A DNA stretch of 11,413 bases from JBCBEX01 sp038528235 (GTDB lineage Bacteria > Bacteroidota > Rhodothermia > Rhodothermales > Rubricoccaceae), in the NCBI GenBank assembly GCA_038528235.1, contig JBCBEX010000112.1:1-11413 (forward strand), written 5' to 3'. The notes under the pieces were generated by a model that was given only the letters and a program-made list of their open reading frames with translations, was not told where the DNA came from and did not search any database. Shown piece by piece: positions 1 through 5,379 of the stretch (within the stretch, counting starts at the first letter, position 1; each line of letters opens with the position of its first letter). Position numbers and translations under genes: made by a program.

Positions 1-50
1 CGACAACTCTGTGTAGATTTTCGAGCCGCATCGCCACTACATACGCCTTC

Positions 51-497
51 ATGCGCCACGCCCTCTTCGCTGTCCTCGTCTTGCTGCTGCCGTTCAGCGG
101 CTGCGTGACCACCAGCGAATCGCCGTCGGGCGGCACGTGGTCGGGACCGCGCCCGGACGCTCCCGCTGAGCCGCCGCGCCCGACGCCGTTCGTCGACGGC
201 AACAACGTGGCGGGGACGTGGCGCGCCGTGGAGGCTATCGCTGACCCCGATCGCAACCGCGACCTCCGCGAGGGGGTCCTCACGATGACACTCACCATCA
301 GGCGGGACGGCACGGCCACCCTGCGCGGCGAAGACCGGCGGCTCGGCTCCGGCCCCGTCCGCTTCGACGGTACGCTCGTCGGTGAACGCCTCGCCTTCGA
401 CGGCATGGACGGCAGCGCTGCTGTGTCGATGCGTTCGGGTCGCCTCGTCGTCTTTGACCCTCGCGGGCGGCGCACCGTCTACGCCCGCGAATCCTAG
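51..497 (+). CDS. Small lipoprotein of unknown function, proC-proximal
   Basis: The 148-residue protein begins with a positively charged start (MRH), a hydrophobic core (residues 4-15) and a lipobox-like FSGC with Cys18 as the probable lipidated residue; Phe at -3 is slightly atypical. A Pro-rich linker (about 33-46) follows. The C-terminal domain (about 52-148) begins GTWRAV and alternates hydrophobic and polar residues with Gly/Asp turns, as expected of a small all-beta, lipocalin-like fold. It is predicted to be anchored in the cell envelope. The ATG at 51 puts the signal peptide at the N-terminus; no Shine-Dalgarno is visible. It ends 23 nt before proC on the same strand, so cotranscription is likely, but no functional link to proline synthesis is known. 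I do not recognise the family; the fold suggestion is inference. Confidence 0.75.
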   Translation: MRHALFAVLVLLLPFSGCVTTSESPSGGTWSGPRPDAPAEPPRPTPFVDGNNVAGTWRAVEAIADPDRNRDLREGVLTMTLTIRRDGTATLRGEDRRLGSGPVRFDGTLVGERLAFDGMDGSAAVSMRSGRLVVFDPRGRRTVYARES

Positions 498-520
498 CGC
501 TCACCCACCCCCGCTCTCTC

Positions 521-1345
521 GTGCTCGCTGACCACACCTTTGCCGTGCTCGGAGCCGGCAACATCGGCCGCGCGCTCATCGGCGGCCTCCTCCGCGGCGG
601 CGATGTGCGCCCCGAACAACTCCACGCCACGCGCCGCAACCCCTACGCCCTCGACGCGCTCCGGGAGCAGTTTCCCGGCATCCACGCGGGCACGGACAAC
701 GCCGAGGCCGTCCGCGGCGCGACCGTCGTGATCCTCGCCGTGAAGCCGCAGAACCTCGACGCGGTCATGGACGCCGTTCGCGACGATGTGCCCGCCGACG
801 CGCTCGTGCTGTCGATCCTCGCCGGGCTGACGACCGACGCGCTCTGCGACGCACTCGGGCAGCCGCTCGCCGTCGTTCGAGCAATGCCGAACACGCCTGC
901 CCTCGTCGATGAGGCCGCCACAGCTATCGCGCCCGGAACCCACGCTACGGAAGAACACATCGCGGTGGCGAGTGAGATTTTTGCCGCCGTCGGCCCTACC
1001 GTGGAGGTGCTGCCCGAGTACCTCATGGACGCCGTCACGGGGCTCTCCGGCAGCGGCCCGGCCTACATCTACATGGTCATCGAGGCGCTCACGGACGGCG
1101 GTGTGAAGATGGGGCTGCCGCGTCCGCAGGCACTCAAACTCGCGGCGCAGACGGTCTACGGCGCAGCCAAGCTTGTGCTGGAGACGGGCCTCCACCCGGC
1201 GATCCTCCGCGACCAGGTGACTACGCCCGGCGGCACCACCATCGCCGCCATCGCCGAGTTGGAGCGCCACGGACTGCGCCCGATGCTCATCGAAGCGGTT
1301 GGCACGGCCACAGCTCGCTCGCAGGCACTCCGCGAGCGCGACTGA
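521..1345 (+). CDS. proC: Pyrroline-5-carboxylate reductase
   Basis: This enzyme catalyses the last step of proline biosynthesis, the NAD(P)H-dependent reduction of 1-pyrroline-5-carboxylate to L-proline, in the cytoplasm. The 274-residue length is typical. The N-terminal Rossmann domain has the dinucleotide-binding GAGNIG (11-16) and AVKP (73-76) at the end of a later strand, with MPNTPA (122-127) beyond. The C-terminal all-helical dimerisation and substrate domain has the family signatures LSGSGPAY (175-182) and DQVTTPGGTTI (231-241), which line the pyrroline site. The start is GTG at 521; it places the glycine loop close to the N-terminus as in the family, and no in-frame ATG is available nearby. 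The gene follows a lipoprotein gene by 23 nt and converges on prfA with a 23-nt gap and no evident terminator. No proA or proB lies in the window. Confidence 0.97.
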   Translation: MLADHTFAVLGAGNIGRALIGGLLRGGDVRPEQLHATRRNPYALDALREQFPGIHAGTDNAEAVRGATVVILAVKPQNLDAVMDAVRDDVPADALVLSILAGLTTDALCDALGQPLAVVRAMPNTPALVDEAATAIAPGTHATEEHIAVASEIFAAVGPTVEVLPEYLMDAVTGLSGSGPAYIYMVIEALTDGGVKMGLPRPQALKLAAQTVYGAAKLVLETGLHPAILRDQVTTPGGTTIAAIAELERHGLRPMLIEAVGTATARSQALRERD

Positions 1346-1368
1346 GGTTGCACCGACCCGCGGACGCC

Positions 1369-2448
1369 CTAGCCCTCCGCTTGCTCGCGCATCCGTTCGG
1401 CTTGCTCCTCCAACCGTAGCGCCTCGATGATCGGGTCGAGGTTGCCACCAAGAATGTTCTGGAGCGCGTGGTTCTTGTTGTCGCCCTCCAACCTGTGGTC
1501 GGTGACGCGCCCCTGTGGCCAGTTGTAGGTGCGGATCTTCGCCGAGCGGTCGCCTGAGCCGACCATCTCCTTGCGAGCGGCTGCGCGCTCGGCCTCGGCC
1601 TTCTCGCGCTCCATCTGGTAGAGCCGGCTCCGAAGCACCCGGAGCGCCTTGTCCTTGTTTTTGTGCTGGCTCTTTTCGTCTTGGATGCTCACGACGAGCC
1701 CCGTCGGGATGTGCGTGATGCGGACGGCGGAGTCGGTCGTGTTTACGCTCTGCCCACCCGGTCCCGACGACCGGTAGACGTCGATGCGGAGGTCGTTGTT
1801 GTGGATTTCGATGTCCACGTCCTCAGCCTCAGGCAATACGGCCACGGTGGCTGCTGAGGTGTGGATGCGGCCTTGGCTCTCCGTCGCGGGCACGCGCTGC
1901 ACGCGATGCACGCCGCTCTCGAACTTGAGTAGCCCGAAGGCCTGGGCGCCTCGGACGGTAAAGATGAGTTCTTTGTAGCCCCCTTGCGTCCCCGCCGTGG
2001 CGTCCATGAGTTCGATGCGCCAGCCGTGGTTCTCGGCGAACTTCTCATAGACCCGAAAGAGATCCCCGGCAAACAGGGCGGCTTCGTCTCCGCCGGTCCC
2101 CGCGCGAATCTCAACGATAGCGTCCTTGGCGTCGGCAGGGTCCTTGGGGATCAGGAGTTGACGGAGCGCCTCTTCGGCCTCGGGCAGCTTGGCCTCGACT
2201 TCCTCTAGTTCCATCGCAGCCATCTCGGCAAGCTCGCCGTCGCCCTGTGCCATCTCAGCGAGGTCGGTCTGCTCCTGCTGCAAGCCTTCGTAGGTATCGA
2301 TCGCCGCGACGATTTCGCGCAGATCGGACAGTTCGCGCCCGAGTTCAGCGAGTTGCTTGGGGTCAGTGGCGACCTCGGGCTGGGCCATCAGGCGATTGAC
2401 CTCGGCAAAGCGCGCCTTCAGATCGGCGAGGGTATCAGGGTTGAGCAT
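1369..2448 (-). CDS. prfA: Peptide chain release factor 1
   Basis: RF1 recognises UAA and UAG stop codons in the ribosomal A site and triggers hydrolysis of peptidyl-tRNA. The tripeptide anticodon PAT (187-189, in RVPATESQG) marks RF1 rather than RF2, which carries SPF. The catalytic GGQ (231-233, in SSGPGGQSVN) is intact. A helical N-terminal domain (about 1-100) and the C-terminal GDRSAKIRTYNWPQGRVTDHR stretch (from about 299) are standard. The open frame continues upstream to 2559, but I chose the ATG at 2448, which gives MLNPDTLADL and 359 residues, the usual family length; the extra 37 residues upstream are unlike RF1. The usual partner prmC, the methyltransferase that modifies the GGQ glutamine, is not adjacent. 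No Shine-Dalgarno is seen. Confidence 0.97.
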   Translation of the reverse strand: MLNPDTLADLKARFAEVNRLMAQPEVATDPKQLAELGRELSDLREIVAAIDTYEGLQQEQTDLAEMAQGDGELAEMAAMELEEVEAKLPEAEEALRQLLIPKDPADAKDAIVEIRAGTGGDEAALFAGDLFRVYEKFAENHGWRIELMDATAGTQGGYKELIFTVRGAQAFGLLKFESGVHRVQRVPATESQGRIHTSAATVAVLPEAEDVDIEIHNNDLRIDVYRSSGPGGQSVNTTDSAVRITHIPTGLVVSIQDEKSQHKNKDKALRVLRSRLYQMEREKAEAERAAARKEMVGSGDRSAKIRTYNWPQGRVTDHRLEGDNKNHALQNILGGNLDPIIEALRLEEQAERMREQAEG

Positions 2449-2620
2449 GCGGAGCAGAACGGGGCTGTAGTCAAAGCTGTCCAAGGTACGCCATTCGGCA
2501 CGGGGCCTCGGCTTTTCACGGGTGAGACGAGCGAGCGCCATAGTTGAGACCCGGGGCACATTCGAGACACGTGCACCTGTTCAGGAGAGGGTTGGCGGAT
2601 CGATTTCGTTCCGTTGCGGT

Positions 2621-2656
2621 GCGGTATACGTGCGACCTCGAGGTCGGGTATGCCGC
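2621..2656. promoter_or_regulatory. Intergenic hairpin around a 14-bp perfect palindrome
   Basis: CGACCTCGAGGTCG (2633-2646) is a perfect 14-bp palindrome. It is flanked by GCGGTATA (2621-2628) and TATGCCGC (2649-2656), which pair over eight positions with one G-U wobble. As RNA this gives an outer 8-bp stem, a small internal loop, a 5-bp inner stem and a UCGA loop. No T-tract follows on either side, so it is not an intrinsic terminator. It lies between the divergent prfA and the 109-aa gene at 2721, so an operator or a 5'-leader structure is possible. The structure is read from the sequence; the function is unknown. Confidence 0.4.
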
Positions 2657-2720
2657 TCGCATAGGTGGCGCTGGTCGTCTGTCGTACTAGGCAGCGTCAC
2701 ATCACCCATCGACTCGGTCA

Positions 2721-3050
2721 GTGCCGGACTCGCTCATCCCCACCGCCCTCATTGCCGTCTGGCTGCTGCTTTGCGGCACCGTTGCGGCCAGCCTAGACTT
2801 CGTCGCCACGCGGCCGGTCGAGGTAGCCGTCGAAGACTTCCGGCGGGTTGGGATGACCGACGAGCAGGTGCTCAGCGAAGCTGCGCAGGCAGCTTTCAGC
2901 GAAGAGGCGAACTGGTGGTGGGTACGCTCTGGCCCCGTACGTCTCGTATTCGACGATGCCCGTCGCTACGACATAGACCCTGCGCTTGTAACGTCGATCC
3001 GTCACAGCGCGCCTGATCTCGTCATCCACCTTCCTGCCTCTGCACACTAG
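2721..3050 (+). CDS. Small exported or membrane-anchored protein, unknown function
   Basis: The 109-residue protein starts at GTG 2721 and has an N-terminal hydrophobic segment (about 6-24, IPTALIAVWLLLCGTVAAS) that is either a signal peptide, with possible cleavage after VAAS, or a single membrane anchor. LLLC is not a proper lipobox because position -1 is Leu. The rest (about 25-109) is a small acidic, soluble-looking domain with a WWW run (65-67) and alternating hydrophobic residues. Codon use (C/G-rich third positions) matches the neighbours. No in-frame ATG serves as a better start and no Shine-Dalgarno is visible. A strong plus-strand terminator lies about 90 nt beyond its stop, which supports real transcription in this direction. 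I do not recognise a family. A minus-strand open frame (2793-3227) covers the same DNA but lacks such support. Confidence 0.6.
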   Translation: MPDSLIPTALIAVWLLLCGTVAASLDFVATRPVEVAVEDFRRVGMTDEQVLSEAAQAAFSEEANWWWVRSGPVRLVFDDARRYDIDPALVTSIRHSAPDLVIHLPASAH

Positions 3051-3141
3051 CCGCCCGGGCGGCATCACCATATTCACTTGGCGGGCCTCGGCCAGCTCCT
3101 GATACCGCGCGGCTGCGGTGTCGGCCTGAGCGCTCGCCACC

Positions 3142-3196
3142 GGGAGGCGGTCTGGGTGTGCGGGACCGCCTCCCACCTTTTTGGGGGTGCTTTTTT
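3142..3196 (+). terminator. Rho-independent terminator
   Basis: Perfect 11-bp arms GGGAGGCGGTC (3142-3152) and GACCGCCTCCC (3164-3174) enclose an 11-nt loop. They are followed by ACC, a run of five T (3178-3182) and, after a G-rich gap, six more T (3191-3196). The T-tracts lie only on the plus-strand side. It would end transcripts of the 109-aa gene whose stop is at 3050, or of any small RNA made in the roughly 90 nt between, and it insulates the YqgE gene downstream. Confidence 0.8.
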
Positions 3197-3317
3197 GTAC
3201 AGATCGCCCCGTGTTTTCGCTCCACAAATCACGCGTCTAGAGATTGATTCTTCTGGACCATGGACTTTCTGTGCATATATGCGGATGTTAGGGCCCTAGC
3301 TTATACAGCCCAGGACT

Positions 3318-3878
3318 ATGGCCACGACGATTCCCCTGCTCAAACCAGGCACGATTCTCATAGCGGAACCCGCGCTCCGAGACTCCAACTTTCGACGCAC
3401 CGTGGTACTACTCTGCGAGCACTCCACGGACGGTAGCTTCGGCCTGATTCTGAACCGACCGACCGGCCACCACCTCTCTGACGTGCTGGACATGCCGCTC
3501 GGGTTCGACGCCGAGTTGTACCAGGGTGGCCCCGTCCAACTCGACACGCTCCACTTTCTGCATCCCTACGGCCGAGCCATCCACGGCGCGTTGCCCATCA
3601 TCGATGGCATATGGTGGGGCGGCGACTTCGACGACGCCGTCGCGCAGGTCCAGTCTGCTCGTCTGGATCCAGGTGGGCTTCGGTTCTTCGCCGGCTATGC
3701 GGGGTGGGCCCCCGACCAGCTTGACGAGGAGGTCATTCAGGACGGCTGGGTCGTGCGCCCCGGACATCCGCGCTTCGTGTACGACAGCGACACCCAGCTC
3801 TGGCGCGAACTTGTGATGGCACTGGGCGGAGAATACCGCCTCCTGGCCAACTTCCCGGACGACCCTTCGCTCAACTGA
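3318..3878 (+). CDS. YqgE/AlgH family protein (UPF0301, DUF179)
   Basis: The 186-residue length and several conserved blocks identify the family: PGTILIAEPALRDSNFRRTV (10-29), then LLCEHSTDGSFGLILNRP (31-48), LYQGGPV (68-73 region), FAGYAGWAPDQLDEE (124-138) and the C-terminal LWRELVMALG (161-170). The structure known for the family is a compact alpha/beta fold without an obvious enzymatic site. The biochemical role is unsettled; the AlgH name comes from a reported influence on alginate regulation in Pseudomonas, which should not be transferred here. It is predicted to be cytoplasmic. The start is ATG at 3318. The upstream 120 nt after the terminator are relatively AT-rich and contain the 10-bp palindrome GCATATATGC (3273-3282), so a promoter probably lies there. 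The gene converges on the receiver gene at 3907 with a 28-nt gap. Confidence 0.93.
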   Translation: MATTIPLLKPGTILIAEPALRDSNFRRTVVLLCEHSTDGSFGLILNRPTGHHLSDVLDMPLGFDAELYQGGPVQLDTLHFLHPYGRAIHGALPIIDGIWWGGDFDDAVAQVQSARLDPGGLRFFAGYAGWAPDQLDEEVIQDGWVVRPGHPRFVYDSDTQLWRELVMALGGEYRLLANFPDDPSLN

Positions 3879-3906
3879 GCGCCTACACGTCCCGACGCTC
3901 TGCCAC

Positions 3907-4359
3907 TCATGCCGCTCGATTTCGTCGCGCAGCAAGATCGCCGAGCCGGTCGACGAGCGAGCGAAACTCGCTATGCTTGTCGTAGAACCCGTCTGCGCCA
4001 GCGTCAAGGCACTTGCGACGGTAGAACTCACTGCCGTGGTTGGATAGCATGAACACGGTGCTGTCAACGGCCTCGCTGCGGAGCTGGCGAAGCACCCAAA
4101 TTCCGCTGCGGTCCGGCATGTTGATGTCGAGCACGATCACGTCAGGCCGTAGATCGTGCGCGAAGCGATAGGCCGTTGTCGCCGTCTCCGCTTGGGCGAC
4201 CACCTCGATGGCAGACACCGCTTGCAACGTCTCGACGAGAGCCCGACGCACCTCGCGGGAGTCGTCCGCAAGGAGGACACGAAGGCGCTGCCCCGCGCGG
4301 TCCTCGTCTCGGCTGACTCGGTCTACGGAGGTCATACGTGTTGGCTCGCGTTCGGACAT
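3907..4359 (-). CDS. Stand-alone response regulator receiver protein
   Basis: The 150-residue protein consists of a single receiver domain (about 26-145) after a charged, probably disordered N-terminus. All phosphorylation-site residues are present: the acidic pair Asp32-Asp33, phospho-acceptor Asp78 in VIVLDINMPD, Ser106 at the Thr/Ser position and Lys128 in YDKHSEF. No DNA-binding or enzymatic output domain follows, so it resembles CheY- or Spo0F-like single-domain regulators that act by protein contact or as a phosphate sink. The ATG at 4359 is preceded by a purine-rich GAGGAAGAAGGA; the in-frame ATG at residue 9 is an alternative start. It lies downstream of the kinase/NarL-type regulator pair on the same strand, separated by about 325 nt and a terminator, so it is probably expressed from its own promoter or by read-through. 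A functional tie to that kinase is inferred from proximity. Confidence 0.92.
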   Translation of the reverse strand: MSEREPTRMTSVDRVSRDEDRAGQRLRVLLADDSREVRRALVETLQAVSAIEVVAQAETATTAYRFAHDLRPDVIVLDINMPDRSGIWVLRQLRSEAVDSTVFMLSNHGSEFYRRKCLDAGADGFYDKHSEFRSLVDRLGDLAARRNRAA

Positions 4360-4400
4360 TCCTTCTTCCTCGTTGCTCCGGCACTACGCCCATCTAACGG

Positions 4401-4428
4401 AATAAAAGCCCCGCGGAGGAACGGGGCC
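4401..4428 (-). terminator. Probable Rho-independent terminator, minus strand
   Basis: Read on the minus strand, GCCCCG, an 8-nt loop and CGGGGC (plus-strand 4408-4413 and 4422-4427) are followed directly by TTTTATT. The stem is only 6 bp but all G/C. The plus-strand side lacks a T-tract, so it works only leftward. It would end transcripts of the kinase-regulator operon (5380-7197 and 4685-5317), or of a short RNA starting in the AT-rich stretch just upstream. It sits only about 40 nt before the receiver ATG, which also allows a role as an attenuator for that gene. Confidence 0.6.
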
Positions 4429-4439
4429 GTGTGGTGGTG

Positions 4440-4457
4440 TACATTAAATATGATGTA
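4440..4457. promoter_or_regulatory. AT-rich imperfect palindrome, possible promoter or operator
   Basis: TACATTAAATATGATGTA has perfect outer arms TACAT and ATGTA and further symmetric matches inside. It stands out as an AT-rich island in GC-rich DNA. It lies 12 nt upstream, in minus-strand terms, of the terminator hairpin and about 80 nt before the receiver start. This is compatible with a -10 region or a dimeric regulator site; no convincing -35 partner is visible. The function is inferred from composition and symmetry only. Confidence 0.3.
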
Positions 4458-4684
4458 ATTGAGGGTCTGTTTGCCATCAGCGGGCCTACCAGTTTCTAGC
4501 CGATAGACCTTGGAGGAATCTGTCGGACGCACGCGTGAGCCGCGTGTAGTCGAAATGCTGACACCCTCCCGCGATTTCCCCCAGCGAGGGCTGCATGCTT
4601 CGGTCTCAGCACGACCAGTCCTTGAACTCCCAGGGCCATCGCCTCGGTGGATACGCTTTCCCGGTCGCACTCCCCAGACGATCG

Positions 4685-5317
4685 CTAGTCGACTAAGCCA
4701 TTCTTGATGGCGTAACGCGTCAGCTCGGCATTGCTCTTCATGCCCATTTTCTGAAGCATGCGGGAGCGGTACGTGCTGATGGTCTTCACGCTCAGCGTCA
4801 ACTCATCGGCGATCTCGCTCACCTGCTTGCCCGAAGCGATGCGGCATAGCACCTGATACTCACGGTCCGAGAGGCCTTCATGCAAGGCTTGCCCCGGTTC
4901 ACTGTCGAGGTGCGTGAGCAGCGTTTCAGCGAGCGCGGGCGTGACATATCGCCCCCCGGAGGCCACGCGACGGATTGCACGGACGAGGTCGCTGAGTGCG
5001 CTTTCCTTCGTGAGGTAGCCCGAGGCGCCTGCGCGCAGAACTCGCACCGCATACTGGTCCTCAGGGTGCGCGGAGAGGACGAGAAGCGGCAGTTTGGGAT
5101 ATTCGCCCTTAAGGTGCTTGATGAGGTCGAGGCCGCTCACGCCTGGCATGCTTAAGTCGAGCACCACCACGTCGCACCCGGTCTCTCTGAGCAGTGCGAT
5201 CAGCGTGTTTCCGTCTGCAGCTTCCCCGCTCACGCTCAGATCGATCGCCTCGTTGATGATGTCGACCAGGCCGCGCCTTACGATGGCGTGGTCGTCGGCG
5301 ATATGAACACGGATCAT
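4685..5317 (-). CDS. NarL/FixJ-family response regulator with LuxR-type HTH
   Basis: The 210-residue transcription factor has an N-terminal receiver (1-122) with Asp8-Asp9, phospho-acceptor Asp54 in VVVLDLSMPG, Ser82 and Lys104 in YLTKESA. A short linker leads to a C-terminal LuxR/GerE helix-turn-helix (about 147-206), beginning with the characteristic GLSDREYQVLCRIASGK and including ISTYRSRMLQKMGMKS, the recognition-helix region. Phosphorylation at Asp54 should promote DNA binding. The ATG at 5317 gives the canonical MIRVHIADDH start. It lies 62 nt downstream of the histidine kinase gene on the same strand, the normal arrangement for a cognate pair since HisKA_3 kinases typically partner NarL-type regulators. 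Target genes cannot be told from the window. The receiver gene at 3907-4359 follows after an intergenic terminator. Confidence 0.95.
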   Translation of the reverse strand: MIRVHIADDHAIVRRGLVDIINEAIDLSVSGEAADGNTLIALLRETGCDVVVLDLSMPGVSGLDLIKHLKGEYPKLPLLVLSAHPEDQYAVRVLRAGASGYLTKESALSDLVRAIRRVASGGRYVTPALAETLLTHLDSEPGQALHEGLSDREYQVLCRIASGKQVSEIADELTLSVKTISTYRSRMLQKMGMKSNAELTRYAIKNGLVD

Positions 5318-5379
5318 GGGTTGGAGAGCCTATGGGAAGAGCGCGAAACGGTTTTGCATGATAACGCTACGATGTGCCC

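Larger units (their letters stand above)
4360..4684. other. 325-nt intergenic stretch between two response regulator genes
   Basis: I see no convincing gene here. In minus-strand order it holds about 225 nt of GC-rich sequence after the NarL-type regulator stop, an AT-rich imperfect palindrome (4440-4457), a terminator hairpin (4408-4427), and about 48 nt of leader ending in a purine-rich stretch before the receiver ATG. A 112-codon minus-strand open frame (4332-4670) crosses the whole region, including the terminator and the next gene's start. Its Arg/Ser/Thr-rich composition looks non-coding. A small RNA or long 3' UTR in this space cannot be excluded. Confidence 0.5.

Noticed and set aside
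494..1270. 258-codon minus-strand open frame antisense to proC
   Set aside because: proC motifs on the plus strand are complete; the antisense translation is Arg/Gly/Val-rich without recognisable motifs.
2449..2559. 37-codon N-terminal extension of prfA
   Set aside because: Release factor 1 proteins start at the MLNPDTLADL-type N-terminus and are about 360 residues; the extension has no family similarity.
3051..3141. Possible small structured RNA (SRP RNA, 6S, tRNA) before the terminator
   Set aside because: No conserved SRP tetraloop region, tRNA T-arm or 6S-like bulge is recognisable; only the terminator hairpin itself is clear.
2793..3227. 144-codon minus-strand open frame over the small exported protein and the terminator
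   Set aside because: It starts just right of the T-rich end of a plus-strand terminator and reads through its hairpin, and it has no signal or domain. The segment reading ARYQELAEARQVNMVMPPG looked protein-like, but there is no support on either side.
4332..4670. 112-codon minus-strand open frame between the two regulator genes
   Set aside because: It crosses a terminator and the start of the receiver gene and has non-coding-like composition.
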